Assembly (NCBI GenBank): GCA_026003835.1
Contig: BPHZ01000006.1
Coordinates: 62,001 to 126,000, forward strand
DNA: 64,000 bases
Reading direction: 5' to 3'
DNA from: Herpetosiphonaceae bacterium
Lineage (GTDB): Bacteria > Chloroflexota > Chloroflexia > Chloroflexales > Herpetosiphonaceae
Part shown: piece by piece, positions 48,026 to 56,510 of the stretch
Numbering within the stretch: the first letter of the stretch is position 1
Layout of the letters: each line of letters opens with the position of its first letter
Program-made: the position numbers and the translations under genes
Notes under the pieces: generated by a model
Told to the model about the DNA's origin: nothing
Databases searched by the model: none
Seen by the model: the letters and a program-made list of their open reading frames with translations, nothing else

Positions 48026-49282
48026 TTAGCGTGCTCTACTATCGACCGGCTGAAGCCTGGTACTGCGCCGCAGCGCCAGATCCTCCAGCAGATCGGCGGC
48101 CCTGGGCACTCCGCCGAGAGCGGCAAACAGATCGCGCAGCCGTCTCGCGGCGGCGCGGAAGCGCTCCTGAGTAAGCACTCGCTCCAGCGCCCCGGCGACA
48201 GTCTCCGCCGTCAGCTGATCGCGGCGCAGCGGCAGCCCAACCCCGCTCGCCAGCACCGCCCTGGCATGGAGCAGCTGATCCACCGCCTCAGGGATCACAA
48301 TCTGTGGAACGCCCCAGCAAATCGCGTCATGGGTCGTTCCGGTGCCGCCGTGGTGGATGATCGCGGCAGTGCGCGGCAGCACATGCTCGTAGGGCAGCCA
48401 GGCCTCCCAGCGAATATGCGCCGGCAGCGCAGCGATCTGATCGCGCTGCTCCGTGGCGCCGCCCAGGATGCCCAGCGCGCCCAAGCGCTCCAGCGCAGCA
48501 AAGATCGCCGGTAATGGCGTGCTCTCGACCTGATAGCCGGTCGGCTGAGCGATAAGGACTAACGGCCGATCTACCGGCAGCTCGCTCAGCCAATCCGGCG
48601 GCGGAGTAGCAGGCTCCTGCGCCGATCCGCCCACAAAGCGCGCGCCGGGCGAGGGACGGGGATTGAAAACGTTGAACCATTCTACAGAGAAATAGACCAG
48701 GTGGAGATCGCCGGCGATGAACAGGAATGCAGGCGTGGGCTCCGGCGCCAGCGGGCGTAGACCGATACGCGAGCGCAGCCGATTGCGCCGTTCCTGGAAC
48801 TCAGCGGCGACGGGCGCCGCTTCGGCGATCGGCATAAAAACGGTGAACGGGCCGGGATAGCCACAGCCGGCCAACGCTACGCCTGAGGCTTCTGCCGCCA
48901 GCGCCGCGCCGATCACAAAGGGGTCGGCAATGATCGCATCCGGCCGCCACCGGCTGATCAGCTCCAGATGCGCGTCACACGCCTGTTCCACCTGCCGCTC
49001 ATCCAACCACATATCCAGCATAGAGCGCATCTCAGCGGCGTACAGCTCCTCAAAGCGCATCTGCTGCTGACCGGCTCCGGCGTGTGGGCGAATCGTTCCA
49101 GGGAAGGCGACAGGGATGATCGCCAGCGGCACACCGGCTCGCTCAAGTTGGGCGGCCACCTGCGCGCCACTGGCCCATAACACCTCGTGCCCTCGGCGCA
49201 GGAGCAGCTGCGCCGTCTCCAGCAGGCCGCCCCAGTCAAGGTGACCCGGAACAGGAACTGTAGAGAAGAGAAAACGAGCCAT
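48026..49282 (-). CDS. GT1-family glycosyltransferase (second copy in RiPP cluster)
   Basis: 418 residues. FLFSTVPVPGHLDWGGLLET at the N-terminus and AAIIHHGGTGTTHDAICWGV with PQIVIPEAVDQLLHARAVL at the C-terminal donor site. Clear paralogue of 42604-43830 (same GHLDWGGLL, CGYPGP, HHGG blocks), so the two probably arose by duplication and attach sugars at different positions or in series. No NDP-sugar biosynthesis genes are in the window, so the donor must be made elsewhere. Starts 7 nt after the small membrane gene. Confidence 0.85.
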   Translation of the reverse strand: MARFLFSTVPVPGHLDWGGLLETAQLLLRRGHEVLWASGAQVAAQLERAGVPLAIIPVAFPGTIRPHAGAGQQQMRFEELYAAEMRSMLDMWLDERQVEQACDAHLELISRWRPDAIIADPFVIGAALAAEASGVALAGCGYPGPFTVFMPIAEAAPVAAEFQERRNRLRSRIGLRPLAPEPTPAFLFIAGDLHLVYFSVEWFNVFNPRPSPGARFVGGSAQEPATPPPDWLSELPVDRPLVLIAQPTGYQVESTPLPAIFAALERLGALGILGGATEQRDQIAALPAHIRWEAWLPYEHVLPRTAAIIHHGGTGTTHDAICWGVPQIVIPEAVDQLLHARAVLASGVGLPLRRDQLTAETVAGALERVLTQERFRAAARRLRDLFAALGGVPRAADLLEDLALRRSTRLQPVDSRAR

Positions 49283-49289
49283 CGACGCC

Positions 49290-49478
49290 TCAGGACCCTG
49301 ACTGTTTATCTCTGGTGGCGCGGAGCAACATCGTCCCGCCGACGGAGATCATAAGCGCGATCAGCAGATCGATCAGAGCGCTCCACAAGGTGAGCGTCCC
49401 TACAAGGATATTGATCAGCGTTACAACCGCAAATATGATGAAGAAGCCTAGCCCATAGCGGCTGATGATGTCCATCAT
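49290..49478 (-). CDS. Small two-TM membrane protein
   Basis: 62 residues from ATG 49478 (GAGAGG 6 nt upstream; ATG 49475 also possible). Two hydrophobic segments (GLGFFIIFAVVTLINILVG and LIDLLIALMISVGGTMLL) with a short basic tail. No family recognised. In RiPP operons small proteins of this sort are often immunity or export helpers, which is inference. 7 nt before the glycosyltransferase start. Confidence 0.65.
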   Translation of the reverse strand: MMDIISRYGLGFFIIFAVVTLINILVGTLTLWSALIDLLIALMISVGGTMLLRATRDKQSGS

Positions 49479-49554
49479 ATCATTCCTCTCCACATCCGGG
49501 ATCAAGGACCTTCACGGAACAAAAGGGCCGCCTTGAGAAAGAACCTTACGTCTC

Positions 49555-50469
49555 CTACCTATCGGCGGATGAGCCAACGGCCGCCGTTTGTCCGGCGTCG
49601 TACCAGCGATGCAAGAGGTGCAGCAAAAATGCTTCCTCAAGAATGGTGATGCCCATCCGGTTACAGAGCATATGGATGTAGCTCTGAACAATCATAGGGA
49701 TGGGAGTCTCGAGCAGTCCCTGGCCTTCCAGGCGCAGCAGATCGCCTAGCGTTTGCCCGGTCTGTTCCCGAAAATGGGTCACAATCGAAACCAGCGGCTC
49801 GGCAGGTGCGCCCTGCATCTGGCGAGCCAGCGTGGCCTGAGCGGCACTGTAGCGCTGGTCAAAATAAGTATACCACTCCGCCTGCTGCTCAGACGAAGGC
49901 GCAGTCATCGTCACCCAATAGTCACGGCAGCGGGCGTAGAAAGCCGCTCGCTGCGGGATCTCGCCCGCCGCCTGGTCCAGCAGCGCCTCAATCAGCAACA
50001 GGGCGGCCTGTTGGCGCCGCAGCTGGCGGCGATGCTCGCCGGCGATAACAGCGATTGCCGCCTCGCTGGAGTCCTGGAAGTGGCGCTCCGAGATGCTCAT
50101 GCCGGCCTTCCCGCCATACTTTTCGTACTCCGGCTCGTAGGTATCGTACTCAAAGGAGGGAAACGGACGCGGCGCCCCTTCGAGCGGCGATGATCTGCCT
50201 GGCTGAAGCGGGATCTGCTCGATCTGTTGAAACGCTTCAGGAATAGCGCGCTCCAGCAGCGGCCTGACGATCCCCTCCAGCTGCTCGTGCTCACCCTGCA
50301 TTCGGAAACGGACGTGCGGCCCGCCCTCGGCATAGAGGATATAGAAATATCCGGCAATGGCGCCCTGCTCCAACAGCGTGTGCGCCACAGGCTGGACAAC
50401 GTTAAGCACCAGATAGTCCGCCCGCTGCTGCGATGGGCCGTGAAACAGTTTCACATAGAGCCACTGCAT
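49555..50469 (-). CDS. Stand-alone LanB C-terminal-type protein (candidate glutamate elimination)
   Basis: 304 residues from ATG 50469; a TTG at 50475 has tighter spacing to AGGAGG and is an alternative. Begins QWLYVKLFHGP, contains GGPHVRFRMQG, and has the canonical YEPEYEKYGGKAGMSISER with FQDSSEAAI, the Lant_dehydr_C/SpaB_C signature. In thiopeptide systems (TbtC) this domain removes glutamate from glutamylated Ser/Thr to give dehydroalanine or dehydrobutyrine. It directly follows the long LanB gene, whose stop codon overlaps its ribosome site. Confidence 0.8.
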   Translation of the reverse strand: MQWLYVKLFHGPSQQRADYLVLNVVQPVAHTLLEQGAIAGYFYILYAEGGPHVRFRMQGEHEQLEGIVRPLLERAIPEAFQQIEQIPLQPGRSSPLEGAPRPFPSFEYDTYEPEYEKYGGKAGMSISERHFQDSSEAAIAVIAGEHRRQLRRQQAALLLIEALLDQAAGEIPQRAAFYARCRDYWVTMTAPSSEQQAEWYTYFDQRYSAAQATLARQMQGAPAEPLVSIVTHFREQTGQTLGDLLRLEGQGLLETPIPMIVQSYIHMLCNRMGITILEEAFLLHLLHRWYDAGQTAAVGSSADR

Positions 50470-50478
50470 GCTCAATGC

Positions 50479-53187
50479 TTACCTCCTCACATCATAGTCA
50501 CCAGCCGCATTGCCGCGCTCGATCCAGTTGACCTCGATCTGCAGCTCACTCACGACCGCTTCGCCGTTAAGCGTTACCGGCAGCTCTTCTCCGCCCGGCA
50601 GCATCTCGGTGAAGATCAACGAGTCCACTGAATCGTTGAGCAGGCGGGGGAGGGCCATAACCAGCCATGGGTTCTGGAAATCAAGGTAGAGAGGTTTATG
50701 GCTGTGTTTGGCGATTGCATCGAAGACCTTGACATTGGCGCGCACAAAGACAATCTCCGGCAGCCCAAGCTGCTCCTTCCAGCGATAGACTCGCCAGAAG
50801 TAGGCAGCATCGCTCTCGCCGCGCATTGGCTGCGGCACCTGGTCGGCGGGTACCTGCCAGAGCTCGCGAGCCAGCACCACCCGGCCGATCTGGACGCGCG
50901 GCCGGTGCCGAACGCTAGAGCCCTGTCGATCATCGGCGGAGGAGCCTTCAAGTGTCAGCGAGTGCCAGAACTCACGGCTGTAGGCGTAGTTGATCGGCGT
51001 GAGCGTATTGATGATGCCGCGAGCAGGGTGGGGCAGAGTAAGCGGATAGACCGATCCAAGATAGAGCGGCAGGATCTCGCGGCCGGTCGCTCGCTCGACC
51101 AGCCTGATCGCATCCTGCTCGGTGTCGTGGACCAGATCGCAGGCGCTCAAGGGGAGGCTCCGCTCATCAGCCGGGTCTGCCGGCCAATGGAGACTGCGTC
51201 CGGTTAGCCGTGGATGCAGCTGGAGATCAGAGGCGTCTATCAGCAGCGGCAGATCTACCAGCTCGATATGCTCGCTCAAGGCGGCGAAGTGCTGGCGCAG
51301 CCGCTCCGTCAGCGGATCTTGCCGCTCTGCATCGCCGTAGAGGCCGCAGAAGCGGGCGATATAGCTGCCAAGCCCGCTGTAGGTGTGATTGAGAACCAAC
51401 AGATAGTCGCCGCGCTGCCACGCCTCAGGGCTGGCGGCGGCGATCTGCAGGAAGAAGGTGAGCGAGGCCGGCCAGCCGCGAAGCGATGGGAGATGACGGG
51501 GAAGCTGTCTTACGTCAAGTTCGACCACTGTCTGCGCGTCGTTGCCGTTCCATTGGCGCATGGCTCGCTCGTTGAGCTGTTGGAGCAGCGCTATCGTGCG
51601 GCTCAGGATGGGCGCAATCTCATTGTAGGCTGGGTCGAAGCGCGACAGCAGCTCATCCTGATAGTCGCCAAACTTCGCCATCACCTGAAGCGCCGCCGCA
51701 GTAGACTGACCGTGCCCAATCTGCTCTGCAATAAAGCGCAGAATTCCAGGCGTGTGTTGCAGATGGCCCAGCTCGAAATGTTCCATCAGCGGCACAAGTT
51801 GGCGGCGCACTTCATCCCATAGCGGGCCACCTACCTGGAAAGACTCCCCGGCAATAGCACAGTCCTCGTGGATCAGATCAAGCACATCAACGAACTGTGC
51901 CGGGATACCAAGCAGCTCGCCCAAGGCGGCAAACTCCATACGCAGCAGCCTGGTAAGCTCGCGCCGCCGCCGGTGGTCGGCCTCCCTGTATTCGTTGAAG
52001 AGGAGCTGGATCGTTGTAAGACGCTGCCGGCATGCGACAACAAGCTGATCCTCATAGGGCGCCAGATAGCCGAGCAAGGTCTGGAGCGGATCCTCGTCGT
52101 GCGGGCTGAAGGGGAGCTGACAAATGAGCAACCCGTGGTCGATCATGTTCTGCAGCGCCTTGCGCGCCTTGGGCTCCGCCTCGGCCTTACCGCCGCTCAA
52201 GCGCTGCACCAGCTCGCCGTAGCTGCTGCCGGGGTACTGCTGGACAAGCTGGATCACCCGCTGGAGCCCAGGCAGCAGCGGCAGACGCTGGACAAGATCC
52301 TGGCGGCTGTAGAAAGGTGTTGTGACATAGTAGGGCCGAACAAAACAAATCTTGTCGTCCTCAATCCAGAAGCTATCACGAACGGACACCGGTAGCCCTT
52401 CTCGGATAGCAGGGACATAGGCGAGAAAACGCGCGACGACATGGATCAGCGCGGTGTTGAGCCTGACCCGAGAGACAATCTCGCCGCGGATCTCGGCGCT
52501 CAACCCGGCGGGCGCCTGGGGATCGCAGATACCCATCGCCGTTGGAGTAAAGGTCGCGAATGGGCTGGTCTTGGCCGCCATCCGCGCAAGGTACAACAGC
52601 GCTGATATTTCGACATACTGGATGTCATCCTCAGCGCATGGCGTTGCAAGGTACTGCGTGAGCGCATCGTAGAAGTCAACGCTGCTGACCAGAACGCCTT
52701 TAAGAAAGTCATCTCTGCCAAGCAGCTTACGCAGATCCTCCCGGCGCTCACGCAGCTCAGAGGCGAACGTGGCCTCCAGACGATGACGCAGCCGCTCGTA
52801 GCGGCGGATCATTCGATACCACTGGACGATTGCCTTCCGCACCGGCCGCTCCAGGTGAGGGCGCAGCGTGCGCAGGGCGGCAAGCCCACCCTTATGCGGG
52901 CGGTCGTTGAACATCGCACGGCGAATATCAAGGAGGATGCGCCGCGCTTTTGTCTCAGTGACCGTCGGCACAGCAGCATAGAGGAGATCGCTGAGCGCGT
53001 CGCTCTGCTCCTGGAACCATGCCTCGATCAGCAGCAGCTCGCGCATACAGGCCACACTCCGCGTATGGCGCAGCTGAGCCAGGTGATGTAGCGGTAAAGC
53101 GCTGAAGCGCAACAGCGCGTATGACGATGGAAAGCAGGCCAGGGCCGGCGCCGTCTCCTGAGCCGTGTGGGTCGTATCTCTAAGCAT
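50479..53187 (-). CDS. Lantibiotic-type dehydratase LanB, glutamylation module
   Basis: 902 residues from ATG 53187 (GAGGAG 4 nt upstream). PF04738-type LanB N-terminal protein: YLARMAAKTSPFATFTPTAMG is the hallmark motif (about residue 215), with LNHTYSGLGSYIARFCGLYG, PLYLGSVYP, and RVQIGRVVLARELWQVP later. It lacks the C-terminal elimination domain, which is encoded separately downstream, the split arrangement of thiopeptide LanBs (TbtB/TbtC). It would use glutamyl-tRNA(Glu) to glutamylate Ser/Thr of the precursors. Overlaps the dehydrogenase gene by 8 nt, so tightly coupled. Confidence 0.88.
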   Translation of the reverse strand: MLRDTTHTAQETAPALACFPSSYALLRFSALPLHHLAQLRHTRSVACMRELLLIEAWFQEQSDALSDLLYAAVPTVTETKARRILLDIRRAMFNDRPHKGGLAALRTLRPHLERPVRKAIVQWYRMIRRYERLRHRLEATFASELRERREDLRKLLGRDDFLKGVLVSSVDFYDALTQYLATPCAEDDIQYVEISALLYLARMAAKTSPFATFTPTAMGICDPQAPAGLSAEIRGEIVSRVRLNTALIHVVARFLAYVPAIREGLPVSVRDSFWIEDDKICFVRPYYVTTPFYSRQDLVQRLPLLPGLQRVIQLVQQYPGSSYGELVQRLSGGKAEAEPKARKALQNMIDHGLLICQLPFSPHDEDPLQTLLGYLAPYEDQLVVACRQRLTTIQLLFNEYREADHRRRRELTRLLRMEFAALGELLGIPAQFVDVLDLIHEDCAIAGESFQVGGPLWDEVRRQLVPLMEHFELGHLQHTPGILRFIAEQIGHGQSTAAALQVMAKFGDYQDELLSRFDPAYNEIAPILSRTIALLQQLNERAMRQWNGNDAQTVVELDVRQLPRHLPSLRGWPASLTFFLQIAAASPEAWQRGDYLLVLNHTYSGLGSYIARFCGLYGDAERQDPLTERLRQHFAALSEHIELVDLPLLIDASDLQLHPRLTGRSLHWPADPADERSLPLSACDLVHDTEQDAIRLVERATGREILPLYLGSVYPLTLPHPARGIINTLTPINYAYSREFWHSLTLEGSSADDRQGSSVRHRPRVQIGRVVLARELWQVPADQVPQPMRGESDAAYFWRVYRWKEQLGLPEIVFVRANVKVFDAIAKHSHKPLYLDFQNPWLVMALPRLLNDSVDSLIFTEMLPGGEELPVTLNGEAVVSELQIEVNWIERGNAAGDYDVRR

Positions 53188-53992
53188 ACTGCTCCTCGCG
53201 GACAATGTGATCTGCAGGCCCGGTTTCATCACGATCGGGAATAAGGCCGAAAGCAAGAGTCCAGATCACATCGCGATGCAGGCCGTCAAGCCGGGCGTGA
53301 CGCTGTGCTGTCAGCTCACGCAGTCCTCCGTTAGCGCATACACCGATACCCAGAGCTGTTCCGGCAAGGTAGGCCGTCTCGCCAATCAATCCGGCCTGCA
53401 TAAGCAAATAGCGATATCCGCGCTGTCCATAGGCCATCAGCACGCTGGTCAGATCGCCGGCAAGGAGCAAAATACCGGTGCCGGTACAGAATTCTTTTTG
53501 AAAGATTGATCGGTGGGCGCTATCGCGGGTTGGTTCAGAATCCAGCAGGATCAGCCCGTGGCGCCGGGGATCATAGCGATAGGTGCCCTGCTGCAAACCC
53601 TCGACACCCCACAGGAACGCATAGAAGTGCAGCCACTGGAGGATCGGCCGGTGCTCTTCACCACAGAAAACATCATGATCGGGGAAAAGCTCTACCTGGG
53701 CGCAGACGGCAAGAAAGCGCCCAAGCAGATCCTGGGGCATCGGCCTGCTGCTGTAGGCACGAACCGATCGTCGTTTGACAATGGCATCCTGCACACTCAT
53801 GCCAAGATCCTGTCTCTCAGGCAACCGCGGCAGCGCAATGAACGGCAGCGCCGCCGGATCGTGCAGCTCGCCTGGCTGGGGAACGTCCGGCTTCGGCAGC
53901 GGCTCCCGCAGAGTCGCAGGCGTGTAGAGTGTATTGTGATGAAAGGTTTCAACAAGGCGCTGGACAAGCAAGCTGTGTGCTTCGCGGTTCAT
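53180..53992 (-). CDS. SagB/ThcOx-family azoline dehydrogenase
   Basis: 270 residues from ATG 53992 (AGGAGG 5 nt upstream). Nitroreductase-fold protein: VKRRSVRAYSSRPMPQDLLG, LQWLHFYAFLWGVEGLQQGTYRYD, GILLLAGDLTSVLMAYGQRGYRYLLMQAGLIGETAYLAG and GIGVCANGG (each quoted as separate blocks). In TOMM and thiopeptide pathways this FMN enzyme oxidises thiazolines/oxazolines to thiazoles/oxazoles. A second, fused copy lies in the next gene upstream, so the cluster has two dehydrogenase modules. Confidence 0.85.
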   Translation of the reverse strand: MNREAHSLLVQRLVETFHHNTLYTPATLREPLPKPDVPQPGELHDPAALPFIALPRLPERQDLGMSVQDAIVKRRSVRAYSSRPMPQDLLGRFLAVCAQVELFPDHDVFCGEEHRPILQWLHFYAFLWGVEGLQQGTYRYDPRRHGLILLDSEPTRDSAHRSIFQKEFCTGTGILLLAGDLTSVLMAYGQRGYRYLLMQAGLIGETAYLAGTALGIGVCANGGLRELTAQRHARLDGLHRDVIWTLAFGLIPDRDETGPADHIVREEQYA

Positions 53993-54008
53993 CAATACCT
54001 CCTGCGGC

Positions 54009-55805
54009 TCAGCGGCTGATCAGAACAACCTGCGTAGGAAGCTCCTGAATCGGCGGTATACGCAGCAGTTCTGCCAGCCCTCCATCGGCGAACTGGCCGA
54101 GATTCCACGCCCGCAGGCCCAGAGCGTTGGCGAGCAGACGCAGACTCTGAGTCATCACGCCGGCATCGAGATGAACGTAGCGGTAGGCGCGTGGGCCATA
54201 CTTCGAGGAGAGGCGGTAGAAGTGCCCCGTCTGCACGACTGCCATCACCGAGCGGTCGATCAGCTCTTCGGCGGCGATCAGATTGCGTAGGTGCGGCCGC
54301 TGATCGCCCTCACGCAGCCGCTCAAGACGGTGGCGCGCGCCGTCGTAATGATAGATACCGGGATCGAGCCCCTCGACATCCCACACAATGACGTAGATCT
54401 CCGCGGAGCAGAGACCACCACCTGAGGGTGTAAAGCGATACGGCAGCGTACCGGGCTCGCGCCAGCGGGCGCTCAGACCGCAGATCTGGCTGAGATGTTC
54501 GACCGTTATCCGCTCGGGCGCGGCGGGACGCCAGCCTGCCAGCACAGCCCCCAGCTCCGCTGTAACCGGCGGAAGTTCCTCAAGAGGCGGAAGAGCTACT
54601 TTGGGGAAGGTCCAGTACTCCTTGTAGGCACCCATGGTCAGGTTTGAAACCTGAGCGCTGTAGTGGATCTGGTGCCCCTTAAGCGCCACAGCCTCCCACT
54701 TATGGTTGGTCTCAAGGTGGAAGAGCAGCGCCAGATCGTCGGGCAGGCGCAGGGTCTCCCGCGCGTTTGTGGCGCTGCCGCACGCGCCGCAGCGAGGCAG
54801 GCGCAGGATCGGCTGCTCATCAAGCGTAAAGCTGTCCAGGTCGAAACGCCGGACCTTATTGATCAGGGCCGTGGAAAAAAGACGGCTGATCTCCATCACG
54901 ATGGTCAGAGCGATATAGGCGGCGCTCGCTTCTGTCGCCAACGACGCCGCCCGCCGGCTGCGCTCCGCAGCCGGAACCTGGCTGAGAAAGCACTGGTAGC
55001 AGGCGCCCTCGTCGGCGCTGAAGATCGGGCCGATCTCAACCCGTTGGGGCTGATAGATCGCGCGCAGCCAGCTCACCCCCTGTTGGCGACAGGCGTGTGC
55101 CAGTCGCCCCCAGCGCTCGGGATCATCGCTGTGTCCGACGGCGACGACAAATGAGTAGCGCTCGACCTCCTGCTCCAGTATCAACGCTGGGTCGAGAACC
55201 TGCACGCTGCAGAAGGGGTTGAGGCCGGCGATCTCATTGTATAACCCTATCTGATCGGCTTTCGCCGGGAGAATACTCAATTGGCCGATGCCGGCCTTTG
55301 CCAGCTCGGCGGCGATGCCAGGGCCGGCAGCACCCTCGACGATCAGCAGCAGGTTGGTTAGCTTCAGCCGCCCCTGCGTGCCGTAGCGGTTATGTGAAAC
55401 CCTGCTGACATCGGTATAGCGGCCAAAGAAAAGCAGCTGCTGCTGGTAGCGCGAACGCTCCTCATCCGAGAAGAGGCGCTCATCTTCGGCGGTTATACCT
55501 TCCTCCAACAGCCCGCGCAGAAAAAGCAGCGAAATGGTATCAGCAATGATTGAGGGCTTGACCTGTGGCAGCGCCGCTTGCAGATCCTCCACAGTGCGGG
55601 TGCCGTCCAGCAGGGGCAACAGGCGTGGGAGAAGCACTCGCGCGGCCTTACCCCGGAAAAGCTCCGGCTTCTCCGCTCCTTGTACCAACAGCCCTGCTTC
55701 CCCAAGATCGATCAGCAGGTAATCTTCAGAGAAACGCGGGCGCTGCGGGAGCTGCATCTGTGGATCCATCTGGAAGCGATCGCTCAGTCCGGCTGCTTTA
55801 TACAT
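54009..55805 (-). CDS. Fused RRE - E1/ThiF-like - SagB dehydrogenase
   Basis: 598 residues from ATG 55805 (AAGGGGAAG 4 nt upstream). Three parts are visible. Residues about 25-105 (LFRGKAARVLLPRLLPLLDG, LLFLRGLLEEG) fit a PqqD-like RiPP recognition element. Residues 120-345 are E1/ThiF-like, with LTNLLLIVEGAAGPGIAAEL and zinc pairs C269xxC272 and C339xxC342. Residues about 390-598 are a SagB nitroreductase (FTPSGGGLCSAEIYVIVWDV, YVHLDAGVMTQSLRLLANAL). Thus a leader-docking protein and an azoline dehydrogenase are in one chain. It overlaps the preceding E1-like gene by 8 nt. Confidence 0.82.
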   Translation of the reverse strand: MYKAAGLSDRFQMDPQMQLPQRPRFSEDYLLIDLGEAGLLVQGAEKPELFRGKAARVLLPRLLPLLDGTRTVEDLQAALPQVKPSIIADTISLLFLRGLLEEGITAEDERLFSDEERSRYQQQLLFFGRYTDVSRVSHNRYGTQGRLKLTNLLLIVEGAAGPGIAAELAKAGIGQLSILPAKADQIGLYNEIAGLNPFCSVQVLDPALILEQEVERYSFVVAVGHSDDPERWGRLAHACRQQGVSWLRAIYQPQRVEIGPIFSADEGACYQCFLSQVPAAERSRRAASLATEASAAYIALTIVMEISRLFSTALINKVRRFDLDSFTLDEQPILRLPRCGACGSATNARETLRLPDDLALLFHLETNHKWEAVALKGHQIHYSAQVSNLTMGAYKEYWTFPKVALPPLEELPPVTAELGAVLAGWRPAAPERITVEHLSQICGLSARWREPGTLPYRFTPSGGGLCSAEIYVIVWDVEGLDPGIYHYDGARHRLERLREGDQRPHLRNLIAAEELIDRSVMAVVQTGHFYRLSSKYGPRAYRYVHLDAGVMTQSLRLLANALGLRAWNLGQFADGGLAELLRIPPIQELPTQVVLISR

Positions 55806-56490
55806 GAATCTTCCCCTTCAAAACCATGCGCTCGGCAAGCGCCTCGGCCAGGTGTTCGTAGCTCCACTCCTGAGGATCATCCACTCTGGAACAGATCCGG
55901 CACCACGGGACCGGAACAATCGGGTGCCGCCCTTGATCGTGACGGATTGGATCCATATACCAGTAGGCGCCGGTACTGGCGACAGTCTCACCACCGCTGA
56001 GACGCTGAAGCTCCATGCTGATGAGACTTGCTGCAAATTGCTCCAGGGGAGCAAGCTGGCCTCGATAGCCCGCCTGCTGGTCGTGGTCGTAGAAGGCGAA
56101 GGTCTCCATATCAATTCTACTGAGACCGGAATTGGTGAGAAAGCGCTTGAGGAAACAGGTATAGCAGGCCGTCTCGCCAGGGATGACTGTCGGCCCAATC
56201 TGGATCAGCGTCGTATCCAGCAAACCGATCGTCCAGGGGATGCCTCGACGATAGGCAGCAGCGTTGAACTGCTGCATAAGTGTCGGGAAGGGGCGCCAGA
56301 GGACCGCTGCAGCAAGCTGGGCCTCTGCCTGCTCAAGCGCAGCAGCAAAATCATCTTCGCTCCAGCCCCCCCATTCGGCCAGATCATAGGCTATCATCGG
56401 TAGAGCGCAATGCTCAAGCAGCTCACGCACCCTCGCCCCAAGCGGACCGGCGGTGAGCAGCAGCAGGCGGCGGGTCTGTGATATCGACAT
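55798..56490 (-). CDS. E1/ThiF-like TOMM cyclodehydratase partner
   Basis: 230 residues from ATG 56490 (GAGGAG 8 nt upstream). The half E1-like fold of the Ocin-ThiF/SagC group: TAGPLGARVRELL, IGPTVIPGETACYTCFLKRF with zinc pair C109xxC112 and second pair C197xxC200 (PWCRICS). Such proteins present the precursor leader to the YcaO. Downstream of ycaO by 20 nt and overlapping the fused gene. Second of three E1-like proteins in the cluster. Confidence 0.8.
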   Translation of the reverse strand: MSISQTRRLLLLTAGPLGARVRELLEHCALPMIAYDLAEWGGWSEDDFAAALEQAEAQLAAAVLWRPFPTLMQQFNAAAYRRGIPWTIGLLDTTLIQIGPTVIPGETACYTCFLKRFLTNSGLSRIDMETFAFYDHDQQAGYRGQLAPLEQFAASLISMELQRLSGGETVASTGAYWYMDPIRHDQGRHPIVPVPWCRICSRVDDPQEWSYEHLAEALAERMVLKGKIHV

Positions 56491-56510
56491 CGTCAGCTCC
56501 TCCTCGGTCG

